Shown one piece after another: positions 11,801 to 24,659 of a stretch of DNA of 64,000 nucleotides (positions within the stretch are counted from its first letter, which is position 1; each line of letters opens with the position of its first letter). The DNA comes from Penelope pileata (taxonomy: Eukaryota; Chordata; Aves; Galliformes; Cracidae): NCBI GenBank assembly GCA_013396635.1, contig WBMW01003952.1, positions 263,111-327,110 on the forward strand. Reading direction: 5' to 3'. The position numbers were made by a program, and so were the translations under genes. The notes under the pieces are model-generated. The model was not told where the DNA came from. It ran no database searches and saw only the letters and a list, made by a program, of their open reading frames with translations.

Positions 11801-12995
11801 TTTATTAGAGTTTAGCCTATGTGAGAACCAAAACCGTTGCCACAACATGAATAAGGCACATGAGGGCAAAAGATATTGTAGAAGTATGTGGTGTCGGAGC
11901 ATGTGATATCCAATGTTTGGAGGCTTTCCTGTAATTTTATGGCTCTTCTCTTCTGCCTGAAGTCCTATGGTTTCTCCAGTTCTTGCTGTCAGACTTCAGG
12001 ACCTTAGTGCATGATGGATCTCGAGCACAGATTTATGAAGAGTATCACCAAGCTGAAAGAGAATCTGTCAGAAAATGTTTGTGCTGTGACATTTACGGAA
12101 CATGGATAATCCTAAAGTCTCAAGAACTGTCTTGTCAGCCTCAGTGTTTTAATGAAACACATCTTCAAGTTAATTGATATGCTGCTGTATTTACCCTATG
12201 CTTTCATTGTCAACTAGTCTGCCATCACCATAAAGTCATATAATCACATGATCTAGTGATATAGCACCGTACTGGAAATACTGAGCAATAACTGAGTTTT
12301 ATGGGAAGCAAATCTTAGCATTCACAAAGGCCACTGTCTGCCGTTTGTGTGTCTCGAATTTTTAGAGTTGAAAAATGGAGCAGTGCATGATGACATTCTT
12401 TACGATACCTCAGGGAGAAATTTTAAATTATTGTTCCCTGTGACATAGCAAATATTAGAGCTGGTTGGGAAAACAATTCTTCCTCTGTCAGGAAATTTCT
12501 GTCTAAAACTTTGCTTTAGCAGAAATATATATGTAGTCAACTAATTTTTTTCACTGAAAAATGCCATCCGAGAAATATCTACCATGAATCATGACACTAA
12601 TCATAAACAATGTATTCAGCTGAGTGTAAGGGCTATGGTGTAAACGCATCTATTGCATGCACAGATGAGTGTGTGTAGATTTCTGGACACATAGGAGGGA
12701 ATATTTGTTATTCTTTTTTATTATGCACTGAAATTGCTCTTCCATGTGCAGTCCTGTCATCTAACAGTCAGTAGGGAAGATGTGAGGTGCATCAGTAAAA
12801 CTAAGGTGTAATTGATGCATTTCTACTTCTTTTCATGTTAACAAACTCTGTTGATTCTGCTAACTTACATGATAATTTAATTATTAGGCACATTAGTTGC
12901 ATACAGGGCTTCAGATGTCCTGGGGACTGGACAGTAACTTGCCTCCTGAGTACAAAGGATGTTGTAGGATAGGTAGATGGGTAACTTTGGGGAGA
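8886..12995. other. Unique sequence, no gene recognised
   Basis: No repeat family, RNA or exon identified. Frames include 130 codons (10426-10818, minus) and 155 codons (11002-11469, plus), both overlapped by similar frames on the other strand and without recognisable domains. 11500-12800 is AT-rich, with ordinary intergenic character. Confidence 0.45.
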
Positions 12996-14850
12996 ATCAG
13001 CAGCTGTGGTCTGTAATGGGGCCAATCACATGTGGAACCATGGGAGCTATGCTCTGGAGGCTAAATTCAAGTGCTGGGAAGGAGACTGAAATCCAGGACC
13101 TCTGTGCAGCGTTGGCTGAGAGGCAGGCAGAAATCCAACATCTCACTGTATGAATGAGACAGTGATGCAGCAAGTAGGGAAATGGGACATGGAGAAAGCT
13201 GTGGAGCAAGAAGAAGGTCACACAAAAAGTCTTGGCCATACCTTAATCACAATGGATCCTAGCTGCTGGCACTGAAAAGTGAAAGCTGTAGGAAAGCCAA
13301 CAGGCACAGAAGAGCCTGGACGGATGTGAGCTCCCAGGTGGAGGAAGCCACTATGTTCCCTTGAATGAACCTCTGAGGAGACCAGGAGGGACATAAACAG
13401 TGCAATTGTTGTAGATGAGGGAGATCAATCACTGCATGTGAGGACACAATTTACAAGCATTGTTATACCTGTGCAAGGTCTGAAAACATAAGATGAAAGA
13501 ACTAAGACACCAGGCAACACTGGTGCAGCAGACATCTCAGGGACGTGGTGGAAGGGAATAAAATGTTGGCACAGAGATTCCCAGACTTATAGAAATGTTA
13601 GAATTAGATGTGTAAGAGGGAGAGTGGCATGCTAAGTGAAGGATTACATAAAGTGAAACAACATGAAATTAGTGCTGGAAAGAAAGGCACAACGAAATTG
13701 TGGTTGGTGGAAACCCCGTACTCCAATTGTAAATGTGCAGTACTATAACGGGCGGGATGATGACAGTGATCCACAAGATCTAAGTGAGATTGGGTGTGCT
13801 GCAGATTTGGGACAGGAGTAAAATTAGGAGAATTCGACTGCTCATGTGTGGCCTGGATCAGTGCCATACAGGAGTGAGATGCAGATAAAACCTTTGGGTG
13901 TCAAAGAGCAGCTTCTTGCTGCAGCCAGTCCTAGGATGCACAAGAGAAGCCATCAGTCTGGATTTGTCTTCAGTGGTGTACAGGGTCTTACCTGTGAGTC
14001 ATCAGTGGGAGAGAGAATCTATAGCAGCAACCACAACACAAATAATTTTAACGTTGTGGTGGCAGGGAGCAGGTCAAACTAATGCAGCATGTAGATGTTA
14101 AATACAGAAACTAGGAGCAATGTTAAAAGGAGATAGTTAAAAAAAACACACAAAACTATCTAAAAGAGATAGTCTGAAAAGCTAAAAGTCCAGGTGAAAT
14201 ACATGCTACAAATCAAAAAGAAAACAAAATTGTCCAATAAAGCACAGTATGATCAATGAAAAGTCAGGGTGACTTTCAGAAGAAAAAGACAAGTGTCCAG
14301 GAAGAACAGAACCATTTTCCAAATAAGTGTAATAGCAAAGCCCATGAAGTATGTAAGATTGAATGCAAACAGGAAAACAAGAGATCTGAAAAAAGAATTT
14401 GGAAAATATCTCAGGAAGGATGCTCAACAATAAAAATTTAATTAGGTATGTCTAAAGAAAGAGGCCAATTAAGGAATTAGTAGGCAAGTAAATTGGGGCC
14501 TCAGAGATAGGAAGGCATAGCTGAATGGCTAAATGAATTCCTGATGAACTGATTGCTGAAGATGTTGGAGACATTCCCACATCAGATGCATTCTTTAGGA
14601 TCCGTGGGTCAGAGGAGATCAATGTGAAGCTAATATATTGCAAATATTAGATCAAAAAGATGAGTTAGAAACTGCTGGCCAAGGTCTTTTTATAAACCAT
14701 CACCATGCCAGATAACTGCTGAGCTGCCAGTTTAATTCCCAGCTACCCAAGAGACTGTAGAGATTCCCTTAGATATGACAAACCAGTAAGACTGACTTCC
14801 ATTCCTTGTGAGACAGTGGATTCAGAATGAAGAATAAGCTTTCTGAGCAC
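12996..14850 (+). repeat. Possible ancient CR1/LINE body, highly degraded
   Basis: Two weak coding echoes on the plus strand suggest an old LINE. Near 13060-13145 the frame ETEIQDLCAALAERQAEI is heptad-like, as in the coiled-coil ORF1 of CR1. Near 14767-14830 the frame RYDKPVRLTSIPCETVDSE resembles the CR1 RT block around LTSIPGK. Between them there are many stops and no endonuclease motif I could identify. The region is purine-rich and lacks the CR1 3' tail. It could be one element or unrelated fragments; a profile search would decide. Confidence 0.3.
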
Positions 14851-14990
14851 TCCTTCTGAGCTGGGAAAGAGTTATGCTGCTTTCTGGGAAGAAACTTCCT
14901 CCCCACCATTCTGTTATAGTTTTGGAAAGGTATCAGAAAGCATGTGGATAGAGGGGATTGTCACATCCTTCCAGTGAAGGGAGGGAGGGG

Positions 14991-15627
14991 TGATCAGATT
15001 CACAAATCCCCCCCAGTTAGATTAAGATGAAACCGGCACTCAAGGTCCAAACATAATCATCAATTTTAATGATAATCTCTGCACTACAATTATCTTAAAA
15101 GTATTGGCACTCTTACAGTTATACTAAGCTGTGAGGCTAAACTATGCGACTTTATAAGAAACTGAAATAAGCCTTTCATTACTTAGCAACTTTACAAGGG
15201 AAAATGAAAGAAAAGAGAGAGATGGAGGTGGGCGAGAGGTGGAGGGAGGAAGAGAGATGGACAGAGAAAGAGTTCACCAGTGTTGGTCCAGCCAACTGGG
15301 GTCCTCGGTCTGTGAAAGTGCTCATTCAGAAGTTCCTAAGTATCAAAGTCTCAAAGCCTTCCGAGCTTCTCTCGGGCATCCTTTTATGCGTGCCAGATTT
15401 ATGGGGTTCATTGTCAACAAGTTAACCATAAACAAGTCTGTAGTCAAAACTTCTGTAGCAAACAGGGAGTTTTGAACAGAGCAAGGCTGCCCCATCTCCA
15501 CAGGGATCCCTCTTCAGACTGCATCTTCAGCCTTTGGCCTGTTGTCATGGCAATGGTCTTATCTTGCAAGCGTTTGAGACAGTTCCAGGCATACCATAGA
15601 TAAAGTGTTTTTCCTTCATCTGCTACA
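14991..15627 (-). mobile_element. Solo LTR of an endogenous retrovirus
   Basis: Read on the minus strand, this 637-bp segment begins TGTAGCAGATGAAGG and ends AATCTGATCA, giving the canonical TG...CA termini. It has a TATA-like CATAAAA followed about 30 bp on by a probable R region, a long pyrimidine tract (purine-rich 15198-15272 on the plus strand) and a polyadenylation variant ATTAAA (plus-strand 15065-15070). No gag, pol or env sequence and no second LTR adjoin it, so it is a solo LTR. The flanks AGGGG and GGGAT do not form a clean target-site duplication. Class is inferred as ERVL-like from the general 3' layout only. Confidence 0.7.
15382..15388 (-). promoter_or_regulatory. TATA-like box of the solo LTR
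   Basis: Minus-strand CATAAAA within GCACGCATAAAAGGATGCC. It is placed about 240 bp from the LTR start, as expected for an LTR U3 promoter. Activity is unknown. The second copy lies at 17736-17742. Confidence 0.4.
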
Positions 15628-17353
15628 GGGATCCAGTGAGTATCAAGTACTTAGGCTAGATGGACGTTTGGATGACCACCAAACATTCTGAGGAGCTAAG
15701 TCCTGTCATGGGCTGAATGGTGGCTGACAAATGGGAAGCAGAGTCCAGGCCTTCTCGGCCATTATCCAGGAGGGAGAAGGGTTAGCACTGGGCAGTGATG
15801 AGGGCAGTGGATAAAGTAAAGATGGAGCTACCACTCTCCAGATCCATCAGCAAACCGACGACATTCAGTAGGGTAGCACTGTACAGTGTGAAATCCCTAA
15901 CACAATATTTGTGGATGCTGAGAGTTGTGTGAGGGGAGAGGGTCAGAGAAAGTGGCCAGATTTGTGTGCTGTCCCTAAACACCATGTCCTACTGGGGCCA
16001 CTGGTCTGACCCAGCAGGGCTCCTCTTTTGCTCCTATGCACTGCCTGGAGACAGGCACATGAGGAATAAGGCCTTGAAGCATCTCTGGGTCTATCAGCTT
16101 TTGAATGCTTTTTTCAGCTGCTGAGCTGGGCACCTCCTGGCTAGGGAGAGAGTATGGTGGAGAACAGAGCCCTGCCTGGGGCTCCTAAGCTGGAGACGTT
16201 GCTGTGTTGGAGCCCTGGTTGTCTCACTCCCCTGCCAAGGTTCAGCCCTGGGGCATCGTGTCTCGTAGAACAGTAGGATGCTGGCAGCCTTATGTACCAC
16301 AGAGAAACGAGAATGAAATTATCCCAGAAATATTAGCAAGGTGGAGGTGGGGGAATGCAAGTACAGTGCCCTCCAGAGTGATAAACAGGGCTCCTTGGTG
16401 TCACAGGTTGACAGACAATCAATTATAGATCTGCTCAGCCTCTGCTGGATGCACAGAGCAGGAGAATGGAGTATGTGGAATGCTTGTACTTGTGTAACAG
16501 TGCATGTTTAACAGGGATTCATTAAAGCAGTGCCACTTGCTTGCACGTTGTGTGCCATGCAGGCAGGCAGTGCTGAGCAAGGAACTCAAGCACCTTTAAC
16601 AGTGTTAATGACAAATTTATAAGCTTGCAGTGCTTGGTTTTCTCAGCTGAGGGGGAAACAGTAAGGATGAACTTTGTCCAGACATTTAATCTATTACTGT
16701 GTTTGCAGCAGTTCAGAGGCTAGACTAATAAATCTGAGCATGCTGATAAGGGATTTTTAGCTGATAACATTTGTTTGGTATGTATGCTGGCATCCTTGGA
16801 GAAAGGGCTGCAGGTGTTAATGGAAGGGTCCAGTGAAATCATGTAGACTTACACTCCTGTTAATGCACCGAATTCTTCCAGGTGGAAATAAATCATCTAT
16901 TTTTCCTTATTTAAAGCAGAGTGGGGAAGGAGAGGTGTGAGATACCACTCAGAAGAGTGCAGAGATGTATAATTTAAGGTGGTTTACAAATTACCAATTA
17001 CTTAGTTTTTAAAAATTTGGAAAACGTTGGTTTCATGTGTCAAGATGATGTGTAAGTGGCCCTAGGACACGCACAAGGATCATGCTGGAAACAATCCTTT
17101 TGCTATCATCGTTGAGCAGAGAAGGGGTAATTTTTAATTCTTTTTAATAATTAAAAATGCGACAGCAAGAGTAGATATGCACTATGAATTGCTTGAGATT
17201 CAGCTTCTGAAATGGATTCCTGCTGTTTTTGTCATGTGAGTACAGTGTCTAGGGGTAGTTCTTTCAGTATTGTTCAGATAAGCATGGACTGTATTTGGTG
17301 TGTATTGTAAATACACCCATTGGGCTTCTAATTGGAAAAAGTCTGAGCACCTT
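15628..17353. other. Unique flank of the LTR, no gene recognised
   Basis: Beyond the LTR the duplicated unit holds no recognised repeat or exon. Short frames (67-74 codons) appear on both strands without family resemblance. A 10-bp inverted repeat (ATTTTTAATT and AATTAAAAAT, loop CTTTTTAAT) lies near 17130-17158 and is repeated in copy two. Confidence 0.45.
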
Positions 17354-17354
17354 N
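17354..17354. other. Assembly gap, single N
   Basis: One N sits exactly between the two identical 2,353-bp blocks. A real sequenced tandem junction would not need a placeholder base, so this is most simply a gap of unknown size. Confidence 0.95.
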
Positions 17355-17981
17355 CACAAATCCCCCCCAGTTAGATTAAGATGAAACCGGCACTCAAGGT
17401 CCAAACATAATCATCAATTTTAATGATAATCTCTGCACTACAATTATCTTAAAAGTATTGGCACTCTTACAGTTATACTAAGCTGTGAGGCTAAACTATG
17501 CGACTTTATAAGAAACTGAAATAAGCCTTTCATTACTTAGCAACTTTACAAGGGAAAATGAAAGAAAAGAGAGAGATGGAGGTGGGCGAGAGGTGGAGGG
17601 AGGAAGAGAGATGGACAGAGAAAGAGTTCACCAGTGTTGGTCCAGCCAACTGGGGTCCTCGGTCTGTGAAAGTGCTCATTCAGAAGTTCCTAAGTATCAA
17701 AGTCTCAAAGCCTTCCGAGCTTCTCTCGGGCATCCTTTTATGCGTGCCAGATTTATGGGGTTCATTGTCAACAAGTTAACCATAAACAAGTCTGTAGTCA
17801 AAACTTCTGTAGCAAACAGGGAGTTTTGAACAGAGCAAGGCTGCCCCATCTCCACAGGGATCCCTCTTCAGACTGCATCTTCAGCCTTTGGCCTGTTGTC
17901 ATGGCAATGGTCTTATCTTGCAAGCGTTTGAGACAGTTCCAGGCATACCATAGATAAAGTGTTTTTCCTTCATCTGCTACA
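17355..17981 (-). mobile_element. Duplicate of the solo LTR, lacking its last 10 bp
   Basis: The LTR portion of the second copy. It lacks the terminal TGATCAGATT (plus-strand reading) present at 14991-15000 because the duplicate starts inside the element. Not an independent insertion if the duplication is an assembly artefact. Confidence 0.65.
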
Positions 17982-19707
17982 GGGATCCAGTGAGTATCAA
18001 GTACTTAGGCTAGATGGACGTTTGGATGACCACCAAACATTCTGAGGAGCTAAGTCCTGTCATGGGCTGAATGGTGGCTGACAAATGGGAAGCAGAGTCC
18101 AGGCCTTCTCGGCCATTATCCAGGAGGGAGAAGGGTTAGCACTGGGCAGTGATGAGGGCAGTGGATAAAGTAAAGATGGAGCTACCACTCTCCAGATCCA
18201 TCAGCAAACCGACGACATTCAGTAGGGTAGCACTGTACAGTGTGAAATCCCTAACACAATATTTGTGGATGCTGAGAGTTGTGTGAGGGGAGAGGGTCAG
18301 AGAAAGTGGCCAGATTTGTGTGCTGTCCCTAAACACCATGTCCTACTGGGGCCACTGGTCTGACCCAGCAGGGCTCCTCTTTTGCTCCTATGCACTGCCT
18401 GGAGACAGGCACATGAGGAATAAGGCCTTGAAGCATCTCTGGGTCTATCAGCTTTTGAATGCTTTTTTCAGCTGCTGAGCTGGGCACCTCCTGGCTAGGG
18501 AGAGAGTATGGTGGAGAACAGAGCCCTGCCTGGGGCTCCTAAGCTGGAGACGTTGCTGTGTTGGAGCCCTGGTTGTCTCACTCCCCTGCCAAGGTTCAGC
18601 CCTGGGGCATCGTGTCTCGTAGAACAGTAGGATGCTGGCAGCCTTATGTACCACAGAGAAACGAGAATGAAATTATCCCAGAAATATTAGCAAGGTGGAG
18701 GTGGGGGAATGCAAGTACAGTGCCCTCCAGAGTGATAAACAGGGCTCCTTGGTGTCACAGGTTGACAGACAATCAATTATAGATCTGCTCAGCCTCTGCT
18801 GGATGCACAGAGCAGGAGAATGGAGTATGTGGAATGCTTGTACTTGTGTAACAGTGCATGTTTAACAGGGATTCATTAAAGCAGTGCCACTTGCTTGCAC
18901 GTTGTGTGCCATGCAGGCAGGCAGTGCTGAGCAAGGAACTCAAGCACCTTTAACAGTGTTAATGACAAATTTATAAGCTTGCAGTGCTTGGTTTTCTCAG
19001 CTGAGGGGGAAACAGTAAGGATGAACTTTGTCCAGACATTTAATCTATTACTGTGTTTGCAGCAGTTCAGAGGCTAGACTAATAAATCTGAGCATGCTGA
19101 TAAGGGATTTTTAGCTGATAACATTTGTTTGGTATGTATGCTGGCATCCTTGGAGAAAGGGCTGCAGGTGTTAATGGAAGGGTCCAGTGAAATCATGTAG
19201 ACTTACACTCCTGTTAATGCACCGAATTCTTCCAGGTGGAAATAAATCATCTATTTTTCCTTATTTAAAGCAGAGTGGGGAAGGAGAGGTGTGAGATACC
19301 ACTCAGAAGAGTGCAGAGATGTATAATTTAAGGTGGTTTACAAATTACCAATTACTTAGTTTTTAAAAATTTGGAAAACGTTGGTTTCATGTGTCAAGAT
19401 GATGTGTAAGTGGCCCTAGGACACGCACAAGGATCATGCTGGAAACAATCCTTTTGCTATCATCGTTGAGCAGAGAAGGGGTAATTTTTAATTCTTTTTA
19501 ATAATTAAAAATGCGACAGCAAGAGTAGATATGCACTATGAATTGCTTGAGATTCAGCTTCTGAAATGGATTCCTGCTGTTTTTGTCATGTGAGTACAGT
19601 GTCTAGGGGTAGTTCTTTCAGTATTGTTCAGATAAGCATGGACTGTATTTGGTGTGTATTGTAAATACACCCATTGGGCTTCTAATTGGAAAAAGTCTGA
19701 GCACCTT
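17355..19707 (+). repeat. Second copy of the 2,353-bp duplication
   Basis: Identical, as far as I can see, to 15001-17353. It begins at CACAAATCCCCCCCAG, 10 bp inside the LTR, and ends at GAGCACCTT before new sequence GTCTGAGGTCACAC. Probably the start of the following contig and a false duplicate. If so, it should be counted once and downstream coordinates shift by 2,354. Confidence 0.97.
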
Positions 19708-22700
19708 GTCTGAGGTCACACATCTCTTGTCCCTTGGCAACACCTGCATCCTGCTCTTCAGCAAGCTCCTGTCTTAACTGCGTCGCAACAAGATGCAGAG
19801 GAGTCTGCAATAAAAGGAGTCACTGTGTTTGTGGAAAGTGCTAAGCTATGTGCTTGGTTTCAAAACAAGGGTCAGCCTAAAGTAGGAAATGCTGTACTGT
19901 TTTGTTTCCAAATACTTGCTAATGACTTATTATAAAGAAACAAACAAGTGAGTGTTCTGCGTATTCACACTCAAATTAGCGGGGGAAAAGGCCCAAGCTA
20001 CTGCCAATCTTATATACCCCAGTAAATCAGCTTCTTTACCAACAATGAGGTATTTTTGTTTATGTTCATTGGAGAATTGTGTTCTTAAACAAATTTGTAA
20101 AGGAAGTCCTGCCTGAATTTTACAGAAGAAGAAGCAGGCCAAGTAAACGGAGCAGCTAAGTGGCCCTAAGCCTGACATCTGGTAGAGCTGAAGCCCCTTG
20201 AAGCTTAGAGCAGAGTCCCAGCAGGATCACTTCAGCCTTTCAAGACCCTCCATGAAAATAAAATGAAAATGGGAGTTGGTTTATCTTTTGACCTTATCTG
20301 TTGTACATGGGCATTAAATACATGGGCATTAAATAGTTGGGCTTTCAGCTCTGTCCATCATCTGGGCCACCACCTTCCTCCTCCCCCCTGGAGCGGGCCC
20401 ACCAAAGCCCCACAAATGCACACCAGCAGTGTTCCCGGAATGCAGCGCTGCGTTGCAAATTCATGGAAAACAATATCTATGTGCAGAACATAAAGCAGCC
20501 CAGGCCGTGGTAAGTCCTGAGGTCCTAATCTCAATCATTTATCTCAGTACGTTGCCTAAAACCTGTCCATGCAAACTGATTTTCCTCCCATTGAGGCCCG
20601 CTCATGGGAGAGTGATTCATAGCCCGTTGTGTTTCATCCTGATGTCAGATTGGGGTGCAGAGAGGCTCTTGGGTTTTGCTGTTCACGACCTGCAAATCTT
20701 CCCAATGACTCTGGCAGCTCTTGGGTCAGGCCCCTTGCTTTAATGGCACACTGGGGTGAAAGGATCGTGTCAGGGAAAGCTGTCAGCTGCGGCTGTAGAT
20801 TCTCTGGGAGAAAGGAGCTGGTAGTAATAGCTCTGCTGTGTGCATTATCTGCACTTAGTGTTTATGCACAAAGTAATCTGAATAGTGCTAAATGCTATCA
20901 GGGAGGATATCGGGGAGAGAAAGGAAACGGTAGGACATACTCATCAGTGTAATGATTTATGCAATGCAGAAATTTTAAGGTGGTTTGAGGGACTGCATGC
21001 AGCTGGGAAATGCATCTCCATATTGCCAGGTGTTGTCAGGTATTTGAAAGAAGAGCTGCCTGAGTAGCTGTGTTGGGCACGAGGGTCAGACCATTTTAGT
21101 AATGATCTGAATAGCCTTAATAGTACAAAATAGCCTTAAATGGCACAGATCTTTAAGACCTCTCCCCAAAGGTGATCTCTTCCCAAAATGAAGTTCAGCT
21201 CCTGCTCCCGTCTCAGGAAAGTTTAGTAAAATTTCTTCTTGTGAAGAAATGGTTTAGCTAAAACCATGGATAATGCTTTGGAGATTCAGAATGTTCATTT
21301 TTCAAGGCAAAGGGGAGATGGGAGTTACACAAGTAATTGTTTTTTTCAGTTGATCTTATAATTCTCGTGTCACAAAGATCAAGATAAACATTTTATTGCA
21401 ATTCTAAGACAGATGTGTGCTGTGAATCTTTAAGTAAGTCAGATTAAGAAAAGCTCTTAAACTAACCCTAGTGCATGTCCTCCAAAGCCATTTAAATCAG
21501 AATTAGAAGCTGCTTTGTCCAGCTGAGAGCATACTATGAGAAAAATTCTGATATCTACTCTTCCTCCCACAACTTTCTTTCTTTATTGTATTATTTTTCT
21601 TAAATTTCTATTCAGGATATCACAGATCTGTTCCACAGTAGGTGATGTTATATAACATTTTAGTGATTCACGACTGCATCCGCATGAAGGACCCATTCTT
21701 GGGTATTTCTCCAGACTCACATTTCCTAACTCTACAGGGTACTCCTTGGTTAAATTTGGCAAACAGATTGCCCAAGACTCACCTCTCACTGTGAAAGGTG
21801 ACAAAACAACTCCAGCACCCAGGTAGACCTTTGTTCCCCAAACCACTGGTAGCTGTTGCTGTTCTGTCTCCATTTCCCATGCAGTAACTAATGGGATAGA
21901 ATTTAAGTATGGCTTTCTTGCCCATACAATACATGTATCTCCCTTGGAATCACACTAACCTCAGGGTGTGCCTAACACCAGAGCACTCTGCAAGCTGCCG
22001 GGAGCGCTGCGATTGCTCTTCTTATCTGCCTGTGGTGCTGATGACTCCCACGATTGCCGGAGCACAGAAATGTCAGTGATTGCATCTCTTCAGTGGCTTC
22101 TGACAGCGATGACCCTTTGAGCAGCTGATGCCCAGGAAGGGGTTGTGTGAGATGGCTGTCTGAGTTTGGGATGTGAATGCCTTTTCTTTCACATGGTGGT
22201 TTGGAAATGTCAGCTGTAATTGAAACTTAATCTTCTAACAAGTTCTAGCTGGCTGCTATTTGCAGACAATGTGAGTGTTGCATTTTAGTAAATGGCATCT
22301 GAATTGAAAGGTTCTGTTGATTCATCCCATCTTTTTTTGTTTTGTCCAAAAGAACACTGGTAGCCAGGGTTCAGGTTCTAAATTATCACAAATGAGGCAC
22401 TTCCTGTTTTCCAAATATAATTTTTTTAAAAATAGCCTGCATAGCAAAAAAAACAACACTCCAGAACTTCGAGCTGCCACAGCAGCACTTGCTATGTTTG
22501 CAGCTAGCTGGTGGGTAGCACACAAACACAAGAAAATTTCCGTCGATGCAGTCAGCATTTATTCAACACCTAGCTATGAGAGAAATAAACAGTGTTTCAA
22601 GAGGAAAGCCTACCATCAGAAAAGGCTGTTGGGATACTCTGCTTAAGGGGTTTCAGGAGGTCTTTGATCACGAATGCTGGGTAATAAGGATTCCTCCTTT

Positions 22701-24659
22701 CCCTGCAAACCAAACCTGACGTGTCTGGGGAGCCAGGAGGGCTTTGGCTTGCTCCAGGGCTACCAGAGCCCAGCTGGTGGGGTGCAGCCTGCTCCCTGCA
22801 GCAGCTCCCCACAAACATAATGCTCTGGGCTGCAGTTACCAGTTTTGCAGCCAGCCGCAAGCATGAGCTATTCAAATACAAGAGAGTTTCTGTGAAGCTG
22901 AATGAGCTTTGTGTGAAGTTTCCACTCATTGTAGTTGTGGTTGTAGATGAAGTGAGCCTCTCAGTGTTTATGATTCCTGTTTGTGTTGCTAACACAAGAG
23001 GAAGATGCGCATGGCCATGGTGCATAGAGCCCCACAGAACCAAAAAAGGAAGAGAACAACAGAGATATTGGTGGCCCTGGCTCTGTGGTCCCAGGTCCTC
23101 ACTGATGGAATCTGAGCTCTGCAACACATCCTCTCCACAGGAATCTGTGTGAAATTTCCAAGGCAGTTGGTTTGCAGGGATGCAGGTGAGGCTGGGCCTC
23201 AGGCTGGGCTGGGGCTGAGCATCAGCTGACAGCAGCGGTGGGTGCTGTGTGTCCTGGGCCCGCAGCAGCACCAGCCAAAAAGCTGTTTATTTTTGCCTTT
23301 GAAGCAAAGGAGCTTCAGCAGCTGCAGGCTGGAATGCTTTCAGGAGGAGGGTTCTGTGTAGCAAGGAGGCATCAGAACAAGTCCTGATGGTAAACAAACT
23401 AATCTCAAAAGTGACATGGCTCCTGTTTGGTAAATTAAGTGTTGGAATTTCTTATAAAGGACACATCTCAAAAAAAAGCATCTCAGAGATGAACTTGATC
23501 TCATAGTTTGGAGTCAAACTTGCAAATCTGATCTCTAAATTGTGCCTGTGGAAAAAAGTACATGCACACCATGGACTCCAGTTAATACTTGGAGCATGAG
23601 TCCCGTTTTGAGAACTCAGCTGTATTCAACCATTCCTTAAGATGTTGTGTTTTATAGTTTATATAATCAAAAAGGAAAAGACAACTAAAACCATCACTCT
23701 GCATTACAAATCCATGCGATACTGACATCCTGCATGCTGTGTACATCGCAGCCACTCCATTTTGAAGAACAGTTTAGCACAACATGAAAGGTTTCAGAAA
23801 GAGTGTTAATGTGAAACAGGAAACTGCTTCCGTAGCAGGAAGTACTGAGTAGAGACTTCCAGCAGCAAAAGGGGATGGCAGAGGGTGATGTCAGATGGTC
23901 AGAGAGGAGGTAAAGAAAGGACGGGTATTCACTAGCTTTCATAACACAGATGTCATCAGGGTATAAGGTATTATTAGAAGGAAATTCCAAACAAGTAAAA
24001 GGAAGAACTTTTCATACATCCACACGGTTAAATGATAGAAGTCATGAAATGTACTGTGGAGGTAAAAAAACAAAGAGAGGCTGGAAGTTATGGTCAGTTT
24101 TGTCAATCAGGTGTGAAAGCTGGGTGCGTCTTTCAACGAAAGAAGTCTCCAAACTTCTGACTGTCACCTCATACTTCCTACATTCCTTACACCTTTTCAT
24201 TGCCACCTATTGCTGGTCAGTATTAGAGACTTTTGTGGCAGCTCTGCACTTAATAAAAAGATTTGGCTTCACTTGTATTTTCAGTAGCATCCAAGGAAGG
24301 GCTCCTCCTGTTGTCTTGGCAAGGATCCCATCACTCTGAACCCCATCCAAATCTCAGACAAACCAATCCATCTACTTTCCAGGACTGCCTGGACACATCT
24401 CTGTGCTCAGCCTAGGATCTTCATGGTTGAGTAACATTATTTCCTCAGCCATGTATAGGTGTGACTGTCCTTGGGAGGGCACCTCAAAGGCTCTTGTGGT
24501 CCAGGGCTGGACAGGGTCAGCCAAACTGACCAAAAGAAGCCTGAATAGTTAGATGTGATTGTGCAGGTGGACTGCGACTTAGGATAGTGACAGCTACCTG
24601 CCTCAATGTTATAGTCTAGCAGTGCTTGAAGCGTTCCTTCAGCCATGACTAGGTTATGT
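19708..24659. other. Mostly unique sequence, no gene recognised
   Basis: Contains a 15-bp tandem repeat (20304-20333) and the longest open frame of the window, 224 codons on the minus strand at 22597-23271. That frame is rich in Ser, Leu and Pro, has a four-Thr run and overlaps a 143-codon frame on the opposite strand. It shows no known domain and no splice or promoter context, so I do not call it a gene. Confidence 0.45.
20304..20333. repeat. 15-bp perfect tandem repeat, two copies
   Basis: The unit TACATGGGCATTAAA occurs twice in direct succession. Probably a small replication-slippage duplication. Confidence 0.95.

Larger units (their letters stand above)
15001..17353 (+). repeat. First copy of an apparently exact 2,353-bp duplication
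   Basis: This block recurs at 17355-19707 with a constant offset of 2354, and I saw no mismatch on reading both copies. All five open frames inside translate identically. It starts 10 bp inside the solo LTR and ends at GTCTGAGCACCTT, directly before the single N at 17354. Only the second copy continues into new downstream sequence. This is the expected pattern of two overlapping contigs joined by a gap and not merged. Confidence 0.97.

Noticed and set aside
15001..19707. Genuine tandem segmental duplication
   Set aside because: No difference seen between copies plus an N exactly at the junction fits an unmerged contig overlap better.
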